From Cryptomeria japonica (taxonomy: Eukaryota; Streptophyta; Pinopsida; Cupressales; Cupressaceae), in NCBI RefSeq assembly GCF_030272615.1, contig NC_081414.1:916927509-916991508 (forward strand): 64,000 nucleotides of DNA. The letters run 5' to 3'. Below, piece by piece: positions 1 to 10,705 of the stretch (the stretch's first letter is position 1; every line of letters begins with the position of its first letter). The notes beneath the pieces were generated by a model. The model had not been told where the DNA came from, made no database searches, and saw nothing but the letters and a program-made list of their open reading frames with translations. A program made the position numbers and the translations under genes.

Positions 1-2
1 CT

Positions 3-1166
3 CGATACGTCATTTTAGCCGATATCCTATACCGTCAAGGACTAGATGGCACTCTTCTTAGATGTTTAGAAAGAGACAAAGCTCAAATTACATTATGTGA
101 AGTACATGAAGGGATATGTGGTCCACATTCTAGTGGTCCTACCTTAGCCAACAAACTCATCAAGACTGGATATTACTGGCCCAATATGGAAAAAGATTCA
201 TATCAGTTTGTCAAGAAATGTAAGAAGTGTCAACTTCATGGAGATCTCATTCATGCGCTAGCACAAGAACTTCAACCAATTTCGACTCCTTGGCCCTTTT
301 GTCAGTGGGGACTCGATCTCATAGGCAAGATTCACCCTCCATCTTCCAACGGTCATAAATTCATCATCACTGCCACAGAGTATTTCACAAAATGGATCAA
401 AGTGGTGCCTCTTACACAAGTCACTAGAAAACAAATTGCTACATTCATTCTCAACTATATCATTTGTCGATACGGTATTCCTGTTTCCATCATCACTGAT
501 AACGGATGTCTCTTCAAAAATTAGGATGTTCATGAACTCTATGACCGCTTCCATATTACCCATCATTTTTCCACACCTTATTATCCCCAAGGGAATGGTC
601 AAGTCGAGGCGTCTAATAAAATAATCCTTAAAATCTTGAAAAAGATAGTCGATGACACTGGCCGTAATTGGCATATCCAACTTAATCCCGCACTTTGGGC
701 TTACCGCACAAACGTCCGCACACCTACAGGAGCTACACCCTATTCACTTGTCTACGACACTAAAGCTATCTTGCCTATTGAGGTTGAGTTACCCTCTTTA
801 CGAGTCTCTTTGCAAAACATTATCAGTGATGAAGACTACAGGGTCTCTCGCTTACAAGAACTTGAACTATTGGATGAACAAAGACAAACTACTTTTAATC
901 ATCTCAAGGCTTATCAACAACAAATGAGTTGTAGCTACAATCATAAAGTTAAGCCTTGCACATTTGAGGTAGGCGATTTAGTTCTCAGAGAAAATCCTAA
1001 AAATCAGCAAGACAGAGAGAAGAAGGGCAAGTTCGAACCAAATTGGCTTGGTCCTTACATCATCACAGCAACATATGGATCTGGTGCATATCAGCTCTCA
1101 ACCACAGAAGGAGAACCTTTGGAGGATCCTATCAACAACATGCACCTTCGCAGGTTTTACACATAG
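3..1166 (+). pseudogene. Tat-type Ty3/gypsy pol 3' part: integrase, one premature stop
   Basis: One frame is open from base 3 to the stop at 1164-1166, except for a single TAG at 522-524. The upstream part of pol lies outside the window. The order is a His/Cys zinc finger (His in EVHEG and GPHSSG, Cys in KKCKKC, about 105-230), then the integrase catalytic core with D (WGLDLIG, about 315), D (ITDNG, about 500) and E (GQVEAS, about 605), then a C-terminal domain ending LGPYIITATYGSGAYQL and HLRRFYT. Integrase inserts element cDNA into nuclear DNA. The sequence around TPWPFCQWGLDLIG and the absence of a chromodomain point to the Tat/Athila side of Ty3/gypsy (family knowledge). The stop lies between FKN and DVHELY, where a CAG to TAG change would suffice. 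The gene is probably inactive. Confidence 0.93.
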
Positions 1167-2766
1167 CTCTTCAGAGTATCCTAATTCAAAAATACTAAAA
1201 AATCATAAAACAAACAAAAAATTCGTTACTTGGTGAAAACCTAGCAAACAGGTGCCTCGTGACACAAAAAAAAAATTGAAAAATAAAAAAAGTAAAGAAA
1301 AACATTTTCGTCCAACAGTGAAAACCACTTCGGTGGTGCCCTGGGCAAGTACCATGGTGAAAACTGGGTCACTAGCGCCATGCATAGAGACACTGCTCAT
1401 CCCTCCTTTAGGATTCATCTTCATCCTTTCACTTTGCACACACTCACAGCCTATTCATCCACAATAAAACTTACACATTCCCATCATGGCTTGTTATTGA
1501 TCTACCTAAGATTGGTTCACCATTCATAATAAACCTTCCTTTCCACTCCTTTCCATTCATAATAAATCAGCTCCTATCTGTGGCTAAGGCAAATCCTACG
1601 TCTCACAATGGGTGTGGAATTGAGAGCATCACATGTTCCGAGGAGTACAGTTTCTTCCAGTTTTCTTTAGTCTATTTGCGCACAATCTGCAATAAAGAAA
1701 CATTTGCATCACAATCCGCAATAAAGTTCCATCTTCCCCGCAATAAAGTATCAGTTTCATGGATTCAGCCAGTTTCAGATGAGACACAATAGAAACAATG
1801 GACTTCAACAAAATCAAATCTTTCAACAGACTTAGACAACATTATGGTTTAGTGCTATCTATCCTTTTATGAAAGTAAACGTTGTGACCACAATCAAATA
1901 AGACTTATACAAGTGACAAGAGACACTAAACTTGAGGACTATAGTGGATGTTGGTGTCGAGTCTTGGTTTTCTTTTGATTTTATCTTTCTGGTGACATGT
2001 CTTTTAGCTTTTCCAAGATGTCTTTGACTAGAGATTCTATCTCTAGGATGTCTTTGACTAGAAAGGCGAGGATGGGGTATCGTCACCTGTTTTTCTTTGA
2101 TGTCTGTGGATTGTCTCTTAGTAATGCTATGACTTGTCCAAGGATATGAGGAAACTGTGATTCTAGTGTGAACTGGGGCATTCCTTGTTTGTGACTGTCT
2201 TATCTCCATGCAAATAGGTACAATGACTTTCTAGGTCAAACATATGCCTAGATTGTCATAACCTATTTTGCCATAATAAAGCTCAATGATGATAATGCAC
2301 TAGAAGCTCTTTCACTTTCATATCTTCTATCTTCCATCCTCCTTTCTGGATTGACTTCCATCACCCTTCTTGAGTCCGTGTAGCCTGCTATCACATGACT
2401 AAGTATAATGACACACCAAAAATATTTGCATTTCATGTAGTTGCACCTGCATTACCACATATTAAGCATTTCATACATACATATAAGTATCACAATTGCA
2501 TCACATCCTGCACACAACACATGTTAACATATTTTACATTCTCATCATGTAAATAGTTATTTGCATCGTCATATCCATTTGCATTTCAGACATTCACATT
2601 TGCATTTGCATAACATAAAAAACATAAAAGAACAAAAATATTGCATTTTCGTCATGTACATATTTGCATCCATATCATAATCATCATCATAAAACATATC
2701 ATAAGCATCACATAGCAAAATACATCATGAAACATAAATCACATAGGTACACATACATCACATAGA
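1167..2766. other. Non-coding Tat region between integrase and the antisense gene
   Basis: No supported coding region was found. At 1318-1395 there is a phrase like gtgaaaac..gggtcactagcgccatgcataga, which I associate with sequence just downstream of plant Tat integrases. A phrase near gatgtctttgactaga occurs twice at about 2019-2065. From about 2440 to 2760 the DNA is a low-complexity mix of catttgcat, catcat and cataaaacat words. The short frames at 1252-1467, 1580-1792 and 1859-2209 have biased composition and no recognisable domain. Confidence 0.6.
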
Positions 2767-4674
2767 CTATGATGAACTCCCTCCCTCGGAGCCACCTGGC
2801 CTTGATGGAGTCTGAGCCCTAGAAGAACCCGCCCTAGGATCATCCCTCTTGTCCCCTCTATCTAGTGGTGGTGGAGGACCCATAACCCCACCGTTGGATG
2901 CCTATCTCCTCTAACTCCCTCCAGCAGCTGTCGTTGTTTGTGATGGTCTACGAAAGCTCCTCGCCCGCTGCTCTGGTGGCACTACCCCATAGTATAGGTA
3001 TCTCCAATAACCTATCTCCTCCCCTGCCTACAGAACATAGGCGTATCCAGCCCCTGTGTCCTCTACTGCCTGCCTCCCAACCCTCAGTGTAGTGCTAGAT
3101 AGCCTAATCTCTCTTGTGCTCAGTATCCCGTAGCTATCTCCCTCTCCAAATCTTAGATCTCATCTTCCTGTCCCTTGTAGATCTCCCTCAGCTCAAATAG
3201 CTCATCCTCCTCCCTCTCGGCCCCCTATGCCTATGGCTCCCCCTTCACTGGTGGTTGTGCCTGTGCCTCAGCCTGTACCTGTACCTGCCTCTATCCCTGT
3301 CTCTGCACCTATCTAGGATCCTATGCTACAAGCACCTGTAATGGCAATTCACTGCAACCCCTCACCACCCAAGCCTATCTCTCCTCCCCACCCTCTCCCT
3401 GTGGAGCCACTCTCCTCTCTCCTATTGCACCCCACCTCCTCCATCGGTCTCTACCCCCACCATCTCCATCATCATCCTCATCCCCTTCGCCATCTCCATC
3501 TATCTACTCACCTGGATCTATCAGGTGTGGAAATGGATGCTCTACCCAATATGTAGTATACTCTGCATCCATCCTTGCATCCTCAATCTCAAGCCACATA
3601 TCCCATGGCAAGGGAACCATCTCTACCAGCTGCATCACGACCTGATCATATGACAATAGTGGCCTAAAGTGTGCCTGGTCTTGCACTATCCGTGCATACA
3701 TATCGGAACCCTGTGGCATCCGCTGGATCCTGCCAAACTGCCTACACACCCCATCTACCAACTACCTCTCCAGTACATAGGGCGTCTACCCAATCAAATA
3801 TCTTTTCCTAAAGGTATAAGGTATCTCTGCTGCATCATCCTCCCATAGCTCGCACTCGCAGTACGGTCTCCATATCACAGTGTCAATCTCATCAAGCACT
3901 CGCCGCTAGTACTCCGACCTTCCAATCTGTGGTTGTGAGGTAATCATATCATATAGATGAACAAAACTGCATCCATGACCCCAACCTCTAAAATTTATCA
4001 GCCATGTGACTAGCAGATGCTCATATGCCCATTCCTGCAATAATGTAACTCCGCTGCCCAATCCTATGGATCCATGATAAACAAACTGATGAAGCTCATA
4101 GTACAAGTGTGCCAGCACACATGGTCCCCAAGCATATCTGGTATGTTGTGTAACCAGTGTCTCCAAGGTGCTCCCTAGCCCACAGCCAACCCTCGTGTCG
4201 CCCTGTCTGGACATAGGAACCCACTGATCACTCCTCCTAGCACTACTAGTAGTGCTAGTCCTATCATTGTCACCGTGTCCCAAGCCACGTGTCCAACCCT
4301 CATCTTCAATCCCAGATCCTGGAACACTCATCTCAGGGCCTTCTTGTCTCCATCTCGATAGTAGGGTATCAGCTCCCCATCAATCAGTATCCTCAATATC
4401 CTGTATACATCCTCTAAGGTGACTGTCATCTCACCCATAGGCAAATGAAAAATACATGTCTCAGAATGCCATCTCTCAGCAAGTGTAGTCAGCAAACCCA
4501 TGTTCGCCCGAAACTCAGGCACATATAGAATGAATCTCAAGCCCATAACCTCAATGGCAGCTTTGTCCTCAAATGTCAGCTTTGGTCGTAACCTCTGAGT
4601 CGATGGGAATCTCTCCCGTGACTCTAGCATAGGTAAGTACTCTTGTAGTCAAGCAAATCAATCATGTCAGTCAA

Positions 4675-5010
4675 AGTGACACTCACTGTTCATCACAAAG
4701 TGTTGCTTCTATCCTAGTGACACTCATTGTTCATCACAAAGTGTTGCTTCTATCCTAGTGACACTCATTGTTCATCACAAAGCGTTGCTTCTATCCTAGT
4801 GACACTCACTGTTCATCACAAAGTGTTGCTTCTATCATAGTGGTACTCCCTATTCATCACAAAGTACTATGTTTTTGCACTTGCTATTCATCACAAAGTG
4901 CTGCTCACATTTGCACTCCTTGTTCATCAAAAAGTGTTGCTCTTTTTTAGTACTCCCTATTCATCACAAAGTACTATGTCTTGGTACTCCCTGTTCATCA
5001 CAAAGTGCCT
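4675..5010. repeat. 41-bp tandem repeat decaying to ~36-bp units
   Basis: Four consecutive units start at 4675, 4716, 4757 and 4798, each exactly 41 bp (agtgacactcactgttcatc then acaaagtgttgcttctatcct). About five shorter, diverged units follow, still keeping the core ttcatcacaaagt. The array lies inside the proposed intron of the antisense PMD gene. Confidence 0.9.
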
Positions 5011-5221
5011 TGATTTATCCTATCCTAGGGCATCTACTTGATTTTATCCTCTTGAGTAGTTTCCTAATTGGCAACATATGTTCTATCACAAAATTGTCAA
5101 TCCTAGCCCTATCTGCTATCGTAGTCTTCCCTAGAGGACCTACTTGAGCGTATCCTCTCATCATCTTATCCAATCAACAATGTATGTTCATCACAGAACT
5201 TCTGATTTGACCTTAAAGACA

Positions 5222-5490
5222 TAAACATACCTTCATGACATAAACGTGCTTACAGACTGCATAAATGCGCTTGCTCTACACAGACGTGCCTCTGTTCTGC
5301 ATAGACACGCCTATCCTACACAGATGTGCCCACATTTCACAAATACGCTTGCACAATGCATACATGCTCACATTTGGCATAGACGCCTTTTCCTGCACAG
5401 ATGCGCCTGGCACAAACACAGATGCACCTAGCCAACTTAGACACGCCTGGCACCAACGTAGACACACCTGCACATTTTTGACATTTGTTG
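5222..5490. repeat. ~20-bp degenerate tandem array
   Basis: About twelve units share the core cacagacgcgcct / catagacgcgcct (seen as agacgtgcct, agacacgcct, agatgcgcct, agacacacct) with a spacing of 19-21 bp. It is the second array in the PMD intron. The open frames across it on both strands are by-products of the repeat. Confidence 0.8.
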
Positions 5491-5737
5491 ACATTATCCT
5501 AAAGCACATTTATTGCACTACCTAAGATGCATTAATGACAATATTTATTGCGACAAAGTACAAGGAGGTTTTGTGGTACTCACCAGCTCTCCTGCATCTG
5601 CTGGCCTCTGATATTGGCGAATGTGATCAAATCTATGTACCAATGCCATCGCTGCTGACTGTTGCTACTCTATTCTCTCTCTACACTCTAATCTCTTGGA
5701 TGTGTGGATGACAATGAGGATGTATTCCCCTCGTGGT

Positions 5738-5750
5738 CTATCTTATAGAC
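5738..5750 (-). promoter_or_regulatory. TATA-like box of the antisense PMD gene
   Basis: The minus strand reads gtctataagata, about 90 bases upstream of the proposed ATG at 5649. That leaves room for a short 5' UTR rich in agagagagaata. It suggests the antisense gene has its own promoter, independent of the LTR. No experimental support is available. Confidence 0.5.
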
Positions 5751-5985
5751 TGCTCTAGCCCTAGTCCTAGCCCTCATCTCCCGAGTTAGTCTTTTTTATC
5801 CCGTGACTCTATCACTCTATCCGGTCAGTCCATTCTATCCTTTCTTTCTTATCAAGAGATTGTCTGCGATCTTTTCAGACATTTTCATCCAATCTCTTGA
5901 GCAAGCATATCATTCCCATCTTGGGGCAACTTTGTATCAATTCATATTATTTTCTTTGAAACAACGCAACAAGCTACATTGTCTC

Positions 5986-5999
5986 AAAGAGGGGCAAAA
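5986..5999 (+). other. Polypurine tract of the Tat element
   Basis: The purine run aaagaggggcaaaa ends immediately before the LTR start TGTAGACACC. This is the expected plus-strand primer site at the 3' LTR of an LTR retrotransposon. Confidence 0.85.
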
Positions 6000-6780
6000 T
6001 GTAGACACCTAAAATTGTCATGTCTAATTTAAAAAATATTTTATTTATTTAATTACTAAGCCTAATTGTTTTATTAATTAAATAAAATTTTATTTATTTA
6101 ATTATTTCATTTATCCTCTTCTAGCCTTATTTCTCATTTAAATAAATACTTTTATTTACTTAAATTATCCCTTTTCCTAAATTAAATAAATATTTTATTT
6201 ATTTAATTGACCCCACTTCTACTATTAATTAAATAAATCTTTACTTATTTAATTAATTCATTAACCTTTTCTGCCTATGACACATGTCATTCATTTCTTA
6301 ACTCATACACTACCTACCCTCTTATTACTTTTTTATTTCCTCTACCTACCCTCTAATCATAGCGGACCTCTTTTACACCTCTCAATCTTATCACTCCATT
6401 TTCATATAGTGTCTTCTATATAAGGAGATGCTTCCTTCATTATCAAACCCTCACTATACATTCAACCCCAACTACGCTTTCGAACTTGCATATGCAATCA
6501 AGCCCACTTGCAACCACATTTCTGTTCTTTGTTGAGCTCTTGTGCACATATAAAATCTGAGAGAAAATATATCAAGAAAGATCAATGGAGATAGGAAGAA
6601 TGGAGATCCAAACCCTATTGGACATGTGATGGTATAATATTTGTGATTTCGTTTGATTTACATTGTCTTAGGTAATCTTCATATGTTATGGTGGATCTTT
6701 GTTGTTGTTAGGCTAGGGTTTTGTGGTTGAATATATTTAGTCTTTCAATATTATTGTTGTATCCATTTTCACTGAATATA
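6000..6780 (+). mobile_element. Tat 3' LTR, slightly truncated at its end
   Basis: It starts TGTAGACACC and matches, over almost its whole length, the reverse complement of the solo LTR at 33686-34483. The U3 part (6020-6260) holds repeated ttaaataaata..tatttatttaatta modules. A TATA-like ctatataaggag lies at about 6416. The R/U5 part continues to ccattttcac (about 6772), after which it departs from the solo copy (tgaatata against cataaaca) and runs straight into the 5' LTR remnant of chromovirus A. This is a deletion or recombination junction, so no target duplication can be read. Confidence 0.88.
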
Positions 6781-6899
6781 ATAACCATCAAGACTGATTT
6801 TGTAAACACATATAGCATACTAAACAAGTGTTTGGATAACAAATTGAACTACTTGAACAAATTGGCCTTTTGAGCACTTTCCTAGCAGTCTCCCTATCA
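6781..6899 (+). repeat. 5' LTR remnant of chromovirus A
   Basis: It corresponds to the last 119 bp of the 3' LTR, ending ctccctatca. The beginning of the LTR is missing and the piece is fused to the Tat LTR. Confidence 0.9.
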
Positions 6900-6902
6900 T
6901 AG

Positions 6903-6915
6903 TGGTATTAGAGCC
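6903..6915 (+). other. Primer binding site, initiator-Met tRNA type
   Basis: tggtattagagcc lies three bases after the LTR end. It is one mismatch from tggtatcagagcc, the complement of the plant initiator tRNA-Met 3' end, the usual primer of chromoviruses and copia elements. Confidence 0.8.
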
Positions 6916-6953
6916 AACAAAAGGTTCAAGAGGAAAAGGAACACTAGGAAAAC

Positions 6954-7991
6954 ATGGTGACTAATGCAGAATTAGCTAAGAAGGTTGAAGATCAAGAAGA
7001 GGAAAATAGGGCACTCAGAGAGAGGTTAGATCAACTAGCAATGAAACTAGCTGAGGTAGAAGTCAAAACTGAAGAAATCCATGATAAGGTTGGAGATCAG
7101 GGTAAAATGATGGCAATAGAGGATGAAGTCCCCATGCCCAACCCTGTCATTCAGAAAGAACCATTCTTGAAATCCTTGAGAGCTATGAGTGGTAAAACCT
7201 TAGAGGGAGTGGCTCTATTCAATGGGAAAATGGATCCAGCTACTCTTATTGAGTGGATCGAAGGACTAGAAAACCATTTTGAGTGTGATGGAGTAATTGA
7301 AGCACAAAAGGTGAAGGTGGCAAAATCAAGGTTGAGAGGGGCAGCCTTAACTTTGTGGAAATTCATCCAAGAGGAAAGGGTGAAAGATGGAAAGCAACCA
7401 TTAGCCACCTGGAAAGAAATGGTAGCCAAAATCAAAGAGACCTACCTTCCTAAAGACTATGAGATACAACTTCACAAGAAAAGACAAAATTTGAGACAAA
7501 AAGACCTAGATGTCAATAGCTACACTGAAGAGTTTCAAAAACTATGCATGAGATCCAGAGTAGTGGAGGATGGGAGCATAAAAGTGGCAAGGTACTTGAA
7601 TGGGTTAAGATGGAACATCCAGGAAGAGATAAGCTTGTTATGCCCACAAACAATACACAAGTGCTACCAATTGGCACTTAAGGTGGAAGAGAAAGGTAGG
7701 AGAAAGCAAGAACAAAACAATAGAGGAAGAGGTAGGGGAAGAGATGGTAGAGGCCATAGAGGTAGTTTTGGGGGAAGAAACATAGATCAAATATCCCAAG
7801 GAGAGTCTAAACTTATAGAGCAAAGTGGGGATTCTCAAAGAAAACCCAACTATAGGGGTAGGAGATCAAGCAACCCGAGTAGGGGTAGATCTAATGGACC
7901 AGGGAGAGGGTCCTACTTCTCAACCATGAAGTGCTATAACTGCCAAAAGTTGGGCCACCTTGCCTATAGATGCCCAGAGAAGCCTAGTTGA
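6954..7991 (+). CDS. Chromovirus A gag (345 aa, intact frame)
   Basis: Gag forms the cytoplasmic particle that packages element RNA. Residues 5-60 are a charged coiled-coil-like segment (ELAKKVEDQEEENRALRERL). About 85-240 is the retrotransposon gag region (MDPATLIEWIEGLENHFE, LTLWKFIQEE, YEIQLHKKRQNLRQ). Next come an Arg/Gly-rich RNA-binding stretch (about 262-325) and one CCHC zinc knuckle with C327, C330, H335 and C340. The ATG at 6954 is the first one after the primer site. The TGA at 7989-7991 falls right after the knuckle, where related elements read on into protease. It may be a mutated CGA codon or a real gag terminus. Confidence 0.9.
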   Translation: MVTNAELAKKVEDQEEENRALRERLDQLAMKLAEVEVKTEEIHDKVGDQGKMMAIEDEVPMPNPVIQKEPFLKSLRAMSGKTLEGVALFNGKMDPATLIEWIEGLENHFECDGVIEAQKVKVAKSRLRGAALTLWKFIQEERVKDGKQPLATWKEMVAKIKETYLPKDYEIQLHKKRQNLRQKDLDVNSYTEEFQKLCMRSRVVEDGSIKVARYLNGLRWNIQEEISLLCPQTIHKCYQLALKVEEKGRRKQEQNNRGRGRGRDGRGHRGSFGGRNIDQISQGESKLIEQSGDSQRKPNYRGRRSSNPSRGRSNGPGRGSYFSTMKCYNCQKLGHLAYRCPEKPS

Positions 7992-8628
7992 TCTTATGGA
8001 AGTGAAAAGAGGGTAAACTATGTTCAAGAAGATGGAGGTAATACAAGAACTTCAACATTGAACAACCTAGCTTCAGACGATAGTGAGAGCTTGATGATCA
8101 AGAGAGTGTTGGTGAAGAAGCTAAATAGTACAGAGGCCTCACAAAGAAGAGAATTGTTTAGGATTAAGTGTAAAATCATGGGAAAAGTGTGTAAGGTGAT
8201 CATAGATTTAGGATCCACAAATAACATCATATCATAGGAAGCAGTAAGCAAACTAAAACTACCTAGGATACAACACAAGGAGCCATACAAGGTCGCATGG
8301 TTAAACAAGGGACAACACGTATTGGTAAATTGGAAAGCTTGGGTAGACTTACACATTGGGGGATATGTAGATAGGATCCTATGTGACATCCTTCCTATGG
8401 ATGCTTGCTACCTGTTGTTGGGTAGACCATGGCAGTTTGACTGAAAAGCACAACATTATGGGGAAAGAAACTCCTATTCATTTTAGAAAGATGGAGTAAC
8501 TTATCAGATTCAATCCCTCATTGAAGAAGGAGAGAGCAGAAACAAAGTACCTAACTTCTTGTTAGTGAATGAGAAAGAGTTCATAAAAACACTAGAAAGA
8601 GGCTAAAGGAGTACAATTTGCACTGATA
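7992..8628 (+). pseudogene. Chromovirus A protease region, degenerate
   Basis: The frame continues from gag and shows a retropepsin-like site VIIDLGSTNNIIS (about 8199-8237), where the usual DSG or DTG is DLG, and the family-typical LLLGRPWQFD near 8415. At least three stops interrupt it (after NNIIS, after GRPWQFD and before KDGVTY), and the frame then changes to that of RT. Both the active-site change and the stops indicate it is inactive. Confidence 0.8.
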
Positions 8629-9041
8629 GTGAAACCCACGGAAGAAAAGGTAGAAAAGAAAGTTGAGGTACCATATGAGGTGCAGAAAATCCTTGATAAC
8701 TTCATGCAAATAATTAGTGATGGTATACATGCAGCCTTACCACCTCCTAGAGCCATTAGCCATCAGATTAACTTCATACCTGGAGCCTCTTTGCCTAATA
8801 AGGTAGCCTATAAGATGACCCCTAAACAAAATAAGGAGGTAGCAAGACAAATACAAGAACTCTTAGACCAAGGGTTGATTAAGAAAAGCATTAGTCCTTG
8901 TGCAGTTCCTACAATGTTGGCACCTAAGAAGGGTGGTACATGGAGACTTTGCACAAATTCTAGAGCCATAAACAAGATCACCATCAGGTACAGATTTCCC
9001 ATACCCAGGATAGAGGACTTGATGGATTGTTTGGGGGGTGC
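8629..9041 (+). pseudogene. Chromovirus A reverse transcriptase, N-terminal part
   Basis: The frame covers the RT entry region (INFIPGASLPNKVAYKMTP, LLDQGLIKKSISPCAVP, LAPKKGGTWRLCTNSRAIN, FPIPRIEDLMDCLGGAQ). It stops being RT exactly at the insertion point of D. The remainder resumes at 17514. The downstream bases read as coding up to 9129 belong to the LTR of D. Confidence 0.92.
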
Positions 9042-9046
9042 ACAGT

Positions 9047-10688
9047 TGTGTGGGAGAAAAAGTGACACTAAGCAAACATGCCCAAATCTCACCTTCAACC
9101 ACACACTTGTGGAATACGAAAGAGCCTAGAGGTATCACACAATTGGCTACTTATTTTTGTGGAAGAGAGAGCCATGGGATACCTATTAGGATTTCTATTC
9201 CCTTGTTGTAATTGAAAGATAAAATGATGCAAGTTCAATCCCTAACCCCAAAATGCAAGTAGGAACTAATGACAAGATTGCAGAATTGAACTTAAACAAT
9301 GGAAAGCTGTAAATACAAGGATAAGACAAGAATGTAAATGTGTACCCGGAATTAAAATATGAATGAAAATGTTTGGGACGGGGGCGCGGGCACCACTGTC
9401 CTGATTCTGCCCCTGAAACTGCTCTGGAAACTGTTGTTTTTGCACTCTGGAAAAGCTGTCAAAAATGCTGAAAATGCTGTCTGTCAGGAGGACCAGGGTG
9501 CCCAGCACCCCTGTCCTGGCAGGACCAGGGCACCCCACGCCCCTGTCCTGGTCTTTTGCTCTGAAATTTGGTGGAAAGGTCGGTCTCAGTCTGCTTCTCC
9601 CGGATCTGCAACCTGCGGCGTCGTCCGAGTCCCGAAACCTGCACTTATATCTGAAAAGGTGTTTGGGCGGCTATATAGGGTTTTGCCTTAGTCAAACCCC
9701 CGCTTCGGTGATTTCCACCTCCACGAATAGCCAAGTTGTATTGTAAAATTTATTGTGTGTGCAGACCTAGTGTGTGTGCAAGGTCCTAAAATGCAAGAAA
9801 GCAAACTAGAGCAACCTAGAAAGTAAACCCTAATTGCTTGTAAATGATAATGTAAATGCTCCAAATAAAGATGCAAAATGATCTAAAGAATGAATAAGTG
9901 ATATATTGAAGCTTATGCAAAGACATGAAAACAACATGAAATCATACCCAATCCCCAAGGGAGGGGTACAAGCCAATCTTCAGTTGGTAATCTCCTATTG
10001 TTCTTCAATGTCTTCCAAGCACTAAATGAATGAATGAAATTGATGAATGCTTGATAGATGGATGTTGAATGTTGTTGAAGTCTTCAAAGATCTGCTCTTT
10101 CGCTGCATATGAGGTCCTGAAAATAAAAAATCGGATCCTTTCAAATGAAGAAAGAGAGCTTTTATGTATGAAACCCTAGGTCGTAATTTCGTCTTTTGGC
10201 CGACCTAGAGATTGAATATCCCACCAATTTCTTGGGGTTAAGCTTTATTTTATGATTGGATTGTGCTCCCAAAATTTTGGGAAAAATGTCCGGGACCATG
10301 TGCACTCTGGGCGCCACGGTCCCGACAACTTTTCACCAAATTTTCAGGGCCGTCGGATATGATGATTTTAGAGAGAATCCCAAAGTTATAGGTGATTTCG
10401 AGATGTTTTGACCCCCGAAATCAAGCCCCCAAGCTCGAAATAGGACCTAATTAGGGTTTTTGATTAAATGATGTATAGGAGGAATAAAATGAAAAGGGCA
10501 CACTTTAATGAAAGGGCCCAACTTTATGATATGGAAGATGATGAAATAGGACCTTAGGCCTAATTAATTTGATTAATTAAGTGCTAAAGGGGAAATGTAA
10601 TGCAAAATGCAAAATGCGCCAAGGCGGGTGCTAAACTAGGTGTGAAATTGTACCACCCTAGCAAGTGCGTACAATTTACGACGCTACA
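9047..10688 (-). repeat. 3' LTR of element D
   Basis: Matches 15868-17508. It contains a GC-rich part (about 9370-9640) with two 32-bp hairpin-forming units (9488-9552) and a terminal inverted pair aaattgtac/gtacaattt near 10645-10680. The frames across it (for example 9266-9538 and 9359-9691) occur in both LTRs and have no domain. Confidence 0.93.
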
Positions 10689-10705
10689 TTTAGCCCCCAC
10701 TTTAG
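10689..10705 (-). other. Polypurine tract of element D
   Basis: The minus strand reads ctaaagtgggggctaaa immediately before its 3' LTR start TGTAGCG, which confirms the element runs on the minus strand. Confidence 0.8.

Larger units (their letters stand above)
2767..5649 (-). pseudogene. Antisense plant mobile domain (PMD) gene within the Tat element
   Basis: This gene runs opposite to integrase, between integrase and the 3' LTR. The proposed exon 1 is 5649-5584 (22 codons, MALVHRFDHIRQYQRPADAG EL), followed at once by a GTGAGT donor (5583-5578). Exon 2 starts near 4621 after ..gctagag and keeps phase 0. It carries plant mobile domain landmarks: FHLPMGEMTVTLEDVYRIL, DGELIPY, ACVL/LLQEWAYEHL-like segments and VCRQFGRIQRMPQ. 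Further on there is an acidic coiled-coil-like segment (EEDELFELREIYKGQ, about 3160-3210) and a polar tail ending SEGGSSS with a stop at 2767-2769. Damage: a frameshift near 4330, in-frame stops near 3904, 3795 and 3775, and further shifts below 3504. PMD proteins occur both as host genes (MAIN/MAIL type) and inside plant transposons. The role in retrotransposons is unknown, and splicing is my inference. Confidence 0.8.

Noticed and set aside
2898-3556. Plus-strand proline-rich frames
   Set aside because: They are the reverse of the Gly/Arg-rich C-terminal part of the antisense PMD gene.
5246-5525. Frames on both strands with Cys/His-rich proteins
   Set aside because: By-products of the ~20-bp tandem array; no start context or domain.
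9359-9746. Overlapping 90-130 aa frames, repeated at 16180-16566
   Set aside because: They lie in the GC-rich part of both LTRs of element D and reflect duplicated LTR DNA, not a gene.
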